A DNA stretch of 64,000 bases, taken from NCBI GenBank assembly GCA_051294375.1, contig CM119265.1, positions 286,328 through 350,327 on the forward strand, in the 5' to 3' direction. Position numbers and translations under genes: made by a program. The number at the start of each line of letters is the position of its first letter. The stretch's first letter is position 1. Below the pieces are notes generated by a model. That model ran no database searches. It had not been told where the DNA came from and worked only from the letters and a program-made list of their open reading frames with translations. This DNA comes from Paraspadella gotoi (taxonomy: Eukaryota; Chaetognatha). Positions 1-8,619 of the stretch are shown piece by piece.

Positions 1-112
1 GTTTTTAAACTCACGTTATTTTCATCAGGCAGGTGACGAAGGACTGAGTTTGTAATTAGGTCGATCAGCGCTGAATTGTTCTTCACCGGATGATTCACTC
101 AGGTTGGCCGCA
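1..112 (-). repeat. Family A 3' LTR, partial
   Basis: The LTR ends at CCGCA on the + strand (107-112), so in element sense it starts TGCGG. The adjoining bases 113-121 give a polypurine tract of a G run in element sense, the normal primer for plus-strand synthesis next to a 3' LTR. The terminal bases resemble the family B LTR (CTCAGGTGGCCGCA). Only 112 bp are inside the window. A B-box-like GGTCGATC (58-66) is weak, so I do not call a tRNA-like module here. Confidence 0.7.
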
Positions 113-370
113 TGCCCCCCTGTTATAATATATAGTAAAATATATAATAACAATTTGTTGTCGTCCATCGGTATGAGTGAAAGTATGATGTAAAAATTAA
201 ATAATGGGATAATATATACGAATATATACTAATATTGGTCTAATGACCGGTTTTAAACTTGCAAAATTTCACAAAATCCATCGCGAATTCCATAACAAAC
301 AAAAATCCATAAAATATCACTACAACAACAACAAATTTGTAAAACAAGGTTTCTAATATGAATACATAGT

Positions 371-438
371 TGATTGGCAGTCGGGGCCCGGGAGGAAGAC
401 CGAGGATGCGAGGGAGAAGACGCTCCGACTGTCAATCA
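371..438 (-). other. Conserved hairpin at the end of pol (family A)
   Basis: Arms 371-387 and 422-438 form an inverted repeat with 15 of 17 matches around a GAGGATGC-containing loop. It overlaps the pol stop at 436. Equivalent hairpins with different arm sequences but the same place and loop motif occur in families B, E and F. This suggests a conserved RNA element in the 3' part of the genomic RNA. Its role (packaging, export, 3' end formation) is not known from sequence. Confidence 0.7.
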
Positions 439-3400
439 GGCCGACAGGGGGGTTTTGTTTTCCTCTTTTGTCTTTTTGTTGTTGTTTTTGTCATTTTGTT
501 CGTTTTGTTCTTTTTGTCTCTTGAGCATCTCCTTTAGGACCACTGAATAGGTTGGGCGATTTGGACATCTGTTCGAAAAGTTTTCAGTTGTCGGCCTTGA
601 GAATCTTTCGATCGTTGGTCCGATATTCGCTTTTTGTCGATTGTTGTTGTTGTTGTCTTCGTTTTGATTTGACGATGATGAAGCGGTCTCACGTGGAAGC
701 TCGGGAGAATTAGAAGGATCGAGGAAAAAGCGTTGAGCCGGTGCAGGGGTGTTGGGAAGACACTGGGGGTGCTGGGGAGTGTCGGAGGAGTGAGGAGGAG
801 GAGGAGGAGGAGGAGGAGGAGGAGGCGAAGGCGACTTTTCGGGTGACGCAGCTCGCCGGTTTGATGATCTTGTGACTCTAGATGTCGGAGGTGGGATTCG
901 TGTCCTTATTCCGGGTCGACGACCTGCTGGACGTCGTTGGGGATGATCTGAGTCCAATTCCAACGCTTCGTCGCTTACCCAAGCCGGCTTAATTCGCGCG
1001 ATATTTATCGTTTCCCTTCCTGAGCTCGGGATTTCGATTGTGACGTTCAATCCATTTCGATTTATTACTCGATAGGGGCCTTCATATGGTGGAACTAGTG
1101 GCGGATTTACTCCAGCTCGCTTTACAAACACATATTGGGCGGTCTCGAGGTTGCTAGGAAGGTGTATAGTCGGTTGTTGATGGGCCGATGTCGGAGTTGG
1201 CTGTAAACGCGCGACCTCCAGCCTCAATTTCGCCAGTTGATTTTTTCTTTGGCGCTGGAGAGCCTCGTTGTCGTTTTGAGCGTCGTCGAGGATGCATCCT
1301 GGGATGGAGATGCCTTCCCCGAAGACCAGATCGGCGGCGGAGGCGCCGATGTCCTCCTTTATTGTCGTTCTAATGGCGAGGAGTGTCATTGGTAATTTCC
1401 AATACCAATTCTCTCGATTCTCCTTTGCCAAGGCAATTAGCGACTCTTTTAGTCGCCTGTGGAATCTCTCGACAAGGCCATTGGCCTGTGGATGATATGG
1501 AGTAGTCATCTGGTGTCGAATTCCCCATTGCTTGGTCAATTGTTTCCACAGAGATGAGTTAAATTGAGTTCCTCTGTCCGTTGTGATAATTGATGGCGTC
1601 CCGAAGGTACTAATCCAGTTGTGGCTCAGTGCATCGATTATCGTTGTTGTTAAAGTGTCTTGGATAGGGATGGCGGTCGGCCATCTCGAAAAGCGGTCGA
1701 CTATTGTGAGAAGGCTTGTATATCCGTTTGATCTGGGCATTTTGACCAGGTCGAGGTTTATGTGCTGAAAACGTCTCGGTGGCACTTTAAACTCTCCTAT
1801 CGCTGGGACTACATGACGGGTCACCTTGGCTCTTTGACATTCCAAGCAGTCTCTAGCCCACCTAGTGACATCCTGTCGCATACTCGTCCAAACGAATNNN
1901 NNNNNNNCGGCCTTGCGAGTGGCGTCGACGCCGGGGTGTCCGAGTCCATGAATGACGTCGAACACTTTTCGACGCCATGACGCCGGCACGAAGGGTCGAG
2001 CGGGTCCATTCGAAATGTCGACCAGTAAATCCTCGTTGCCTATCTTGATTTTTCTGAAGTTTAGCCCGGATCTCGCTTCTTCAGCGATTTTTTGATAATC
2101 TGGATCCAAGACTTGCTCCTTCGCCATTTTTTCAAAGTCAATTTCGAAACTTGTGAGAGACGCTATCATTGCCTGCGCATCTTCCAGTCGATTCGCTTTG
2201 ATCGATTTTTCCTCTCGATTTGTTGGAGGTGAAGTTGTTGGCGCTGTTGTCGGCGGAGTTGTGATCGATGTCGGCGTCTCTTCCGTTGAGATAGGTGGCG
2301 CTGGTGGCGCTACTGACGATATCGGTGCCGTCGTTTCTCCTGTCGTCGACGGCGATGACGACGACGACGGCGACGACGATAATGGCGACGAGAGTGGTGG
2401 CGATGACGTTGGTGATGGCGCTGTTGTTGTCGTTGTTGGCGTTGGCGACGTTGACGGCGACGACGATGACGACGAGGCCGTTGGTGACGCTGCTGAGGCG
2501 TTTGGTCGTGACAACGCGTCTGCTACGACGTTGGCCTTACCCTTGAGGTACCTAACGTCAGTTGTGTACTCGGATATGACTGATAACTGGTAAGATTGTC
2601 TTACTGTTTGTGGTTCGGACTTCTTTTTTATTGCCGTCACGAGACTTTGATGATCTGTGTACAAAGTAAACGATCGACCTTCTATCCAATGTCTGAAGTG
2701 TCGAACGGCCTTGAATGCTCCAAACAATTCCTTATCGAAAGGCGGCCAAAGTTTCTGGTTCTTAGCGAGTTTGGTTGAGTAAAAGGCCAACGGTTCCCAT
2801 CCTTTTGGTCCTCTCTGTTCCAGGACCGCTCCGACGGCTTGATCCGAGGCGTCGGTCGTGACGCACAGCTGCGCGCCGGTGCGTGGATGATGGAGTAGAG
2901 CGGCGTTGATCAGGCCTTCCTTTATCGCTTCGAATGCTCTTTCGCAGTCTTCCGTCCACTTCAACGCTTTAGGCTTGCCGCTGAGGGCTTCGTAGAGAGG
3001 CGCACATCGATGTGCGACCTTGGCGATGAAGCGGCGATAATAGTTAATCATGCCAAGGAAGCGTTGAAGTNNNNNNNNNNTCGTAGGCCGTGTAGTCTCG
3101 CGAAGTGTTTGAACTCTTTCTGGGAGTGGTCGAACGCCATTCTTATCCACTAAGAATCCCAGAAATTCGAGTGAAGATTGTCCTAGAAGGCATTTTTTCG
3201 TGTTGACGACTAAACCATTGGCGTCAAGGGCCTTGAAAACGTTTTCTAAGTCGCGATAATGCTCTTCTGGCGATGATGAAGCTACCAGTATATCATCTAA
3301 GTACACAAACGTATGAGGTATATCGCCTAGGATTTCATCCATAAGCCTCTGANNNNNNNNNNCGGCGTTTTTAAGGCCGAACGGACATCTGGGGAAAACG

Positions 3401-4403
3401 TACAGTCCAAACGGGGTAATTACCGCCGTTTTCTTTACGTCTTCAGGGCTTACAGGGATTTGATGATATCCTTTCAGGAGATCGATTTTTGAAAAGATAT
3501 TTTTCCCTTCTAGCTGCGAGTTGAAATCCGTGAGCAGTTTCACGGGGTACTTATCGTCTATTGTTTGCGCATTTAGACGACGATAGTCTCCGCAGCATCG
3601 ATATCCTCCGTCTGGCTTTCCTACATACGTGCAAAGGACGACCATTCGGATTTGCCGCGTTTGGCGATTCCAAGAGACACCATTTTTTCCAATTCTCTCT
3701 TAGCGACGGCCAATTTTTCAGGATCCAATCTTCGTGCTCTTGATTGGCATGGTCTCCCTTCTGTCGGAATCGAGTGGGTGACTCCATGCTTTGGCTCTTT
3801 TACTTGAAAAGTTGGAGTCGACAGAGATGGAAAAGAATCCAAAAGCTTATAGAATTTTTCGCCTTGGCGATCGACAAAGTTGACGTGAGTAGTTTGTTCT
3901 GTGACTGTCGCTGCAGCTATAGTGGAGTAATCCTTCAGATCGAGGAGTAGTCCATCACGATGGTTTGGTGCCAAAAAATTTTCTGCCAGAAAATCTGCAC
4001 CCAATATAAACTGCTTCACGTCCGCTACTACAAAATCATAGTTAAATTGACGGTCGCCCAATTGCACGGTCTTGTTGATCGTCCCATAACAGCTAATTGG
4101 TGATCCATTGGCGGCCTGAAGTTTTATTTTCGGGTCTGGACCATCTTTTCGCTGTGATGTAGTTGGAGGAACGATGGAGAGGAGAGCTCCTCCGTCCACG
4201 AGCCACTTAGTTCGATCTCGAGTGTCGCGGATGTAGAGGAGGCTGCTCGTTGACGGTGATTGGGTTGACTCGTGGGGGACGGCGTTCACCGACGGCGCCC
4301 CCCTTTCGAGTTTCCCTCTTTCTTGCGCTTGGTCTCCTCGAACTTGGCGCAGCCTGGCTCGCANNNNNNNNNNTCGTCTCCAAACTTTACATGTTTGTGG
4401 CAA
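436..4403 (-). pseudogene. pol: Family A pro-pol polyprotein (frame-broken)
   Basis: Encodes an aspartic protease, reverse transcriptase, RNase H and integrase for copying and inserting the element. The protease has the motif LVDGGALLS. RT has YLDDIL. RNase H shows TTDAS, a Glu in the KELFGAF motif and TDHQS. Integrase has H-x3-H/C-x2-C, the Asp of NLDLV, TTDRG, and the Glu of NGLVERF, then a GPY module (PPYEGPYR). After the integrase come long proline runs, an asparagine-rich stretch and a conserved end RFSRPT...PTYSVVLKEML. The frame shifts near 3620-3645 at the start of RT, and 10-N gaps lie at 1898, 3071, 3353 and 4364. It is read from gag by a -1 shift at 4310-4316. Confidence 0.88.
4279..4316 (-). 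promoter_or_regulatory. -1 ribosomal frameshift cassette, gag to pol (family A)
   Basis: The slippery heptamer GGGAAAC (4310-4316) is in the correct gag phase (G GGA AAC). After a 6-nt spacer the RNA has a G run, a GC-rich stem and a matching C run. The gag stop lies in the loop. The pol frame is -1 relative to gag and overlaps it. GGGAAAC is a known retroviral slippery sequence (for example SRV-1 gag-pro). The same layout is seen in families B, E and F. Confidence 0.8.
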
Positions 4404-5368
4404 AGCGTCATTAGTTTTGCTTTTGTTTTCCCTTTCTGGCCTTGAAAATTTTTCTTTCTTCCGTTGAAGGCCCTCTTGGGGTTGGCGCCGACTGCATTGA
4501 CGGCGTCGTCGCTCTCTGACTCTGAATCTTGTTGTTCGTTTCGATTTCGTTCAACGTGGCTGATGAGAGATGACGACTGCTTGATTTTGACGTTTCCGTC
4601 GCTGTCGAAATGCTTGTCTGCCGCTTCACACAATTCTTTTGCTGACATGTCGTCGGCCTTTTCCTCGAGTTGTCGACGTATTTCTACCGGAAGCTCTCTG
4701 AGAATCTTTTCCTTCCTCACGTCGTCCAACGTGAGCGTTCTCGTTCGTTCCTCTAGTTGGGCGAGTAATTTCGACGGCTTTAATCCGTCGACGTCGATCG
4801 GGTCGAGTAAGTTGACGGCCTGTTGGCGCCGGGTGAGGCCATACTCCTTTCGGAGGTATTGTAAGAACTGAATCCAAGTGGCATCCGTTGCCTCACCGTA
4901 TAGGAACTGATTGATCCTAGGATCCACCTTGACTCCTATCTTGGCCTCCAAGTGAGCGAATTTGGTCTTAGAGGCGGTGACGCCGGCGCGCGTGTATGCC
5001 GCCTCGACGCGCNNNNNNNNNNTTTCGATGTTTTCTTTATCGAAGTCCGGTAAGTCCGGCTTTCGACTTGCTGCGCGGTCGAGGGCGCGAGTGGCCGCGG
5101 CGAGGGCGGCTCTTAGTTCCTCGTTTTCACCTTGGAGGTCGCGTTGAGTCGATCCATCTGACGCCATGTCGGCGTCGACGAAATTCTCGCTACTTGCCGT
5201 CCTGAAGTTGAAGGTCGGAGCGGCGTCGGCGAAGACCGGCGACGTGGAGCGCGATCTGGCGCCCCTTCCAAAGCCTATGGGGATCTGCAGATTCGTTGCT
5301 GTGTCTCGTTGCTCCTCTGCTGTGCGCTGGGCCGATCGGAGACGAGATCGAAGGTCTGAATCGCTCAT
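4286..5368 (-). CDS. gag: Family A Gag
   Basis: Structural protein of the virus-like particle, about 360 aa. It starts MSDSDLRSRLRSAQR, followed by a GFGRG and RSxSP-rich basic segment, a region rich in Ala and Leu, and a capsid-like helical core with WIQFLQYLRKEYGLTRR. Near the end is C-x2-H-x9-C-x3-C (CHKHVKFGD...CEPGC), the non-CCHC knuckle common in invertebrate gypsy Gags. The last residues are basic (KGGRRR). The start is chosen because the same MSxS motif opens Gag in families B, C and E. Two 10-N gaps (5013 and 4364) lie inside it; otherwise it is open. Confidence 0.85.
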   Translation of the reverse strand: MSDSDLRSRLRSAQRTAEEQRDTATNLQIPIGFGRGARSRSTSPVFADAAPTFNFRTASSENFVDADMASDGSTQRDLQGENEELRAALAAATRALDRAASRKPDLPDFDKENIEXXXXRVEAAYTRAGVTASKTKFAHLEAKIGVKVDPRINQFLYGEATDATWIQFLQYLRKEYGLTRRQQAVNLLDPIDVDGLKPSKLLAQLEERTRTLTLDDVRKEKILRELPVEIRRQLEEKADDMSAKELCEAADKHFDSDGNVKIKQSSSLISHVERNRNEQQDSESESDDAVNAVGANPKRAFNGRKKNFQGQKGKTKAKLMTLCHKHVKFGDXXXXCEPGCAKFEETKRKKEGNSKGGRRR

Positions 5369-5405
5369 CGAGATCTTTTTGTTCCCGACTTGGCGATTTG
5401 TATGA

Positions 5406-5563
5406 CTCCAGATGTATCGGGGTTCATGAAAAGAGGAGAAAGGGTGTGAGCAATTGGACGATTGCCTAATACCCGATTCCTTCGCCCAATCTTACCTTGG
5501 AAGAGATTGAGATGAGTTGGAACCCCTTCTTGAAGGTTGGTGGGTTCGACGTCGTCCTCACCA
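5406..5563 (-). other. Family A leader: intron and primer binding site
   Basis: The primer binding site is at 5544-5563 (TGGTGAGGACGACG... in element sense), two bases from the LTR. Downstream in element sense is an 90-nt intron candidate: donor GTAAGAT (GT at 5494-5495), branch-like TGCTCAC, a pyrimidine tract and acceptor GGAG (AG at 5406-5407). Intron position and branch motif match families B, E and F, so I treat it as real rather than chance. Confidence 0.6.
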
Positions 5564-5565
5564 AG

Positions 5566-5651
5566 TGTGGCAAGGCCTCAGAGTGACTTGATCACGTGAC
5601 GAGGGTGCCTCTGGTCGACGTTGTTGACGAATGAGGTTGTCGACTTGATTT
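5566..5651 (-). repeat. Family A 5' LTR fragment
   Basis: Starts TGTGGCAAGG on the + strand right after the primer site, so it is the U5 end (CCACA) of the 5' LTR. Only about 86 bp remain before family B gag sequence begins. Its start resembles the family G LTR at 60481, which may mean A and G are related. Confidence 0.65.
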
Positions 5652-6433
5652 TCAAGCTGCTTCGTTATCAAAATGCTTGTCGGCTAATTCACAGAGTTGA
5701 GCTGCTGTTAATTCATCTGCCTTCTCTTCAAGTTGGCGCCTGATTTCCGTAGGTAGCTCTCTAATGATCTTCTCTTTTCTCAGATCATCTAGCGTCAGCG
5801 TTCGCGTCTTATCCTCCAATTGAGCGAGCATTTTCGACGGTTTTACCCCGTCGATGTCGAGTGGATCTAACAGGCTGGCCGCCTGTTGTCGTTTTGTCAG
5901 CCATACTCCTTTCGAAGGTATTCGAGAAACGCTATCCATGTCGTCTCATTCGCCTCACCAAATAAGAACTGGTTGATTCTTGGGGTCGACCTTGATTCCG
6001 ATTTTTGATTCCAAATGAGCAAATTTGCTCTTTGGCGATGTGATGCCTGCTCTAGTATATGCTGCTTCGATTCGCTTTATCCATATTTCTATGTTTGTCG
6101 AATCGAAGTCAGGCAGCTCAGGCTTTCTGCTAGAAGCACGTTCCAATGCACGAGTGGCTGCTGCAAGCGCGGAGCGTAGCTCTTCATTTTCATCACGAAG
6201 CTCTCGAGAAGTGGCGCCGCCTGTAGCCATAGCGGCGTCGCTGAAGTTTTCGCTATCCGTCGCTTGAAAATTAAATGAAGGCGATGCGTCGGTAAATATT
6301 GGCGAAGTCGAACGGGATCTTGCTCCGCGGCCGAATCCGATTTGAGGGACCTGTAGACCTGCTGGAGTGTCCTGTTGTTCCTCTGAGTTCCTCTGGCCGA
6401 GCGGAGACGCGATCGAAGGTCCGAGTCGCTCAT
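5652..6433 (-). pseudogene. gag: Family B Gag fragment, frame-broken
   Basis: Amino-terminal and middle part of a Gag like that of family A (MSDSDLRSRLRSARG at 6433; LPDFDSTNIEIWIKRIEAAYTRAG; LDDLRKEKIIRELPTEIRRQLEEKADEL). It needs at least two frame changes (near 6200 and 5945) to read through, and it stops at 5652 where family A LTR sequence starts. The zinc knuckle and all of pol are missing. This is a 5' remnant of a minus-strand family B element. Confidence 0.8.
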
Positions 6434-6745
6434 GGATCTATTTCCGGTTTGTGGTCGCTCGTCGATGACGTTTTGGGTCTCGAGTGGCTCGTGCCGTCCT
6501 CGAGTCGATCGTTGACGGCGTCGTTGTCTCCTTACGACGTTGTCGTGCTCCCGAGTCGCTCGTGGATGACGTGGGGATTCGAGTCAGTCGCTGGCGGCGT
6601 CGTGCGTCTAGCCGGCGACGTCTTGGCCTCGAATCGTTCGTCGTCCCCGAGTTTGTCGCTGGCGGCGTCCTTTTGATCTGCCGGCGGCGTCGTGGCGTCG
6701 GGAAGGAGACGCCGGCGTCGTTCTCGTCGTCGACGGCGTCGTTGA

Positions 6746-6894
6746 CTCCGTATTATGTAGATAAAAGGAAGGGAAGGTGTCAGCAAGATTGGGATTAAGC
6801 TTAACCCGATCTCTGCGCCAATCTTACCTCAGGGAATTTTGATGAGCTGGTTCCCTTCTTGAAGGTTTGGCTTTGTCCGAAGTTGGGTTCACCA
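6746..6894 (-). other. Family B leader: intron and primer binding site (copy B1)
   Basis: The primer site at 6875-6894 reads TGGTGAACCCAACTTC in element sense. The 82-nt intron candidate has donor GTAAGAT (GT at 6826-6827), branch TGCTGAC, a clear pyrimidine tract and acceptor ACGGAG (AG at 6746-6747). Copy B3 has the same intron at 29341-29423. Splicing would shorten the leader before gag. Confidence 0.65.
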
Positions 6895-6896
6895 AG

Positions 6897-7541
6897 TGTG
6901 GCTGGCTCCGAGATGCGTGACAACGTGACGGTGAGGCGTGACACACCGTGACTGGCTGCTAAAGGCGTGACTATATTGATGACAGTCTTAATTAGGCGCG
7001 CGATGCAGGGAAAAGCTTGTCACATGACTTCGATGACTTGTGTTTATCGATTCTTTGTTTTGAGACAAAAATTGAATTACTTGAAGTTGTTTTAAACATT
7101 GTTTGTTTATTTCAAGGTGATTTATTTATGTCGAATTGTTTTAAAATGATTTCTCAATGTCTTAATGTATTTATTACATTATAGAGATGAATAAAAATCG
7201 AGATTCATAATGTTAAGTTAGAACATTTGTATTCGAGATAAAATCAGACAGAAGGGATTTAAAACAGAGAAAACAAAAAGGAGGTAAACAATCAACTGTC
7301 AAATCATTTCTATGGCGGGAAGCCATCTTTTGTTTTAAGAAGATAATCATCTTGTTTTGGGAAAAACAAAAGGCATTCGAATTGAATTCAATCTTTAACT
7401 GAGAATCTAAGCAGTCGATTTTCAGGCCTACTGGTTGGTCTAGAGCTGTAGCTCGAAGCTTACCAGGCCTGAGCTCGATGGTTCGAGTCCCGGTGTGGAG
7501 GAATTATTTCTAATTAAGATTGATTCTCTCAGGTGGCCGCA
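6897..7541 (-). repeat. Family B 5' LTR (645 bp)
   Basis: On the + strand it runs from TGTGGCTGG to GGTGGCCGCA, so in element sense it is TGCGG...CCACA with the usual TG...CA ends. The inner edge meets the primer site and the outer edge meets CCCTAA repeats with no spacer. The middle is AT-rich. A tRNA-like module lies 38 bp from the outer end. Copy B3 carries the same LTR at 30718-31403. Confidence 0.85.
7437..7504 (+). ncRNA. tRNA-like module in family B LTR
   Basis: Reads on the + strand, antisense to the element. A-box-like TAGCTCGAAGC is at 7449-7459 and a perfect B-box GGTTCGAGTCC at 7480-7490, with normal tRNA spacing. The T-stem pairs poorly in this copy and no clear acceptor stem is seen, so it is not called a working tRNA gene. 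The same module is in the 3' LTR of copy B3 (30759-30826, opposite strand), which shows it belongs to the LTR. Confidence 0.6.
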
Positions 7542-7650
7542 ACCCTAACCCTAACCCTACCCTAACCCCCTAACCCTAACCCTAACCCCTAACCCCAAAC
7601 CCTAACCCTAACCCTAACCCTATAACCCTAACACTCACTCTACCTACCTC
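7542..7650. repeat. Telomeric CCCTAA repeats (0.1 kb)
   Basis: Imperfect CCCTAA units between the family B LTR and the family C LTR. The first unit starts ACCCTAA directly after CCGCA. The last 30 bp are degenerate. The G-strand points left. Confidence 0.95.
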
Positions 7651-7708
7651 CGTAGATCGAACCTTAGTATTTTCAGGCACCAGTTGATCCTCGACCCTTA
7701 ACGCCAAA
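7651..7708 (-). ncRNA. tRNA-like segment at the very start of the family C LTR
   Basis: Read on the minus strand it ends AAGGTTCGATCTACA, so the B-box lies within 15 bp of the LTR terminus. The matching stretch in the 3' LTR (13646-13701) contains an anticodon-arm-like TTCA/TGAA stem around a loop with GTG. No acceptor stem is seen. The LTR end thus coincides with the T-arm side of a tRNA-like sequence. Confidence 0.45.
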
Positions 7709-7793
7709 TTCGAATCGATGTTAATATCATTATTTTACTTTTATTTAATATTTAATAAGTTATTAATTATTTCAATTAATACATAAAAACGTC

Positions 7794-7857
7794 GCGACCC
7801 TGGCCTTGAACTCAGGAATTTCCTAATCCACTCCGTTTATGTCTTAGCCAGAGTCGC
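7794..7857 (-). ncRNA. tRNA-like module with 7-bp acceptor stem, family C 5' LTR
   Basis: Read on the minus strand, its two ends pair over 7 bp (GCGACTC with GGGTCGC, one G-U). Inside are an A-box-like TGGCTAAGAC and a B-box-like GAGTTCAAGGCC. A TTTT run (7785-7789 on the complement) follows as a Pol III-type terminator. It is only 64 nt long, shorter than a normal tRNA. Copy C2 has a 64-nt counterpart at 62212-62275 with a different but equally paired acceptor stem. It is more likely a degenerate or retrotransposon-borne tRNA-like RNA than a decoding tRNA. Confidence 0.6.
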
Positions 7858-8554
7858 ACTGAGACAGTTTTAACTCTGTTTCTCTCAAATCTCCCTTATA
7901 ATAATTTCCTTTGCAAATGAAATTGAATCCTTTTGTTTCGTTAAACAAAGGAACACTGGCAAATATCCAATAAGCAGCTGGATTCCCATTTTTATTATCT
8001 TTCTTGTTATTCCAGTAAAGTCTGGAAACCATTTTAATTCCATCAGAGGAAATTAACTCCTTATACATTCGTTATTAATTTCTCTTCCAATCGTTATTCT
8101 CTAATTACTGTTAATTAATTAACTTGATTGTTATTGTTTACATATAGCTATTTGAATTGCTTGATGGCAAAAGCATTGCGAATATCTAATGGCTTTGATT
8201 ATTTTATTCAGGTATTACTTTTAAATCAATTAACCAGCAAAGTTTGGTTTACTTCGTTTTACCTAGCACTAAAACTTTTGCCACGCGGCGTCAAACGCCA
8301 ACGTCAGCGTCAACGCACTTCCGGTTTAATAAAAACTCTTCTGAATCAAGCCAAAATCCAAGCCAAACGTCATCACAATCACGTCAGCGCCTCTAACGCC
8401 TCTTACCGACGCCAAAAGCCGACGCCAACGACGTGCGCCGCCAACTCATCGGCCACGCCCACTCTCTCACGATCGCTTCAATCTCTTCGTTACGTCATTC
8501 TGACGTTAGATGGCGATCTCTACGATCAAGTGAGTTACCTCTACGCATCTCAAT

Positions 8555-8572
8555 TGGTGAACCGCGAACCGT
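8555..8572 (+). other. Family C primer binding site (copy C1)
   Basis: TGGTGAACCGCGAACC lies directly after the 5' LTR. TGGTGA is shared with families A, B, E and F. A host tRNA ending TCACCA is implied; tRNA-Trp ends this way, but the following bases match it poorly here. Confidence 0.6.
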
Positions 8573-8619
8573 CGACCGCTTTTCCAACCTTCTGAACAAG
8601 CCCATATCCCTAATTCACC

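Larger units (their letters stand above)
1..5651 (-). mobile_element. Family A Ty3/gypsy LTR retrotransposon, near full length
   Basis: Minus-strand element. From high to low coordinate it has a truncated 5' LTR (5566-5651), primer binding site, spliced leader, gag, pro-pol, a 3' hairpin, a polypurine tract and a 3' LTR that runs off the window at base 1. Domain order pro-RT-RNase H-integrase and the D,D35E integrase place it in Ty3/gypsy (Metaviridae). No env-like gene follows pol. Four 10-N gaps and one frame break interrupt the coding part, so this copy is probably inactive as assembled. At about 5652 the 5' LTR is cut and the gag of a family B element begins, which marks a nested insertion, recombination or misassembly. 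Confidence 0.9.
5652..7541 (-). mobile_element. Family B retrotransposon, 5' part only (copy B1)
   Basis: Holds the 5' LTR (6897-7541), primer site, leader intron, a long leader exon rich in CGAC/GACGCC (6434-6745) and the first part of gag. The LTR outer end joins telomeric CCCTAA repeats at 7541/7542. The other end is cut by family A. Copies B2 (17050-20925) and B3 (29092-31403) are from the same family; B3 shares the LTR, leader and primer site closely. Confidence 0.85.
7651..8552 (+). repeat. Family C 5' LTR
   Basis: Begins CGTAGATCGAACC (TGTAGA in the other LTR) and ends near CTCTACGCATCTCA just before the primer site. Copy C2 gives the clean end GCCATCTACA. AT-rich in the first half and rich in CGTCAACGCC-type motifs in the second half (8280-8520). 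It carries two antisense tRNA-like segments in its first 210 bp. Confidence 0.85.

Noticed and set aside
2153-2593. 146-codon plus-strand frame rich in Asp and Val
   Set aside because: It is the reverse strand of the low-complexity Ser/Thr/Pro linker of family A Pol.
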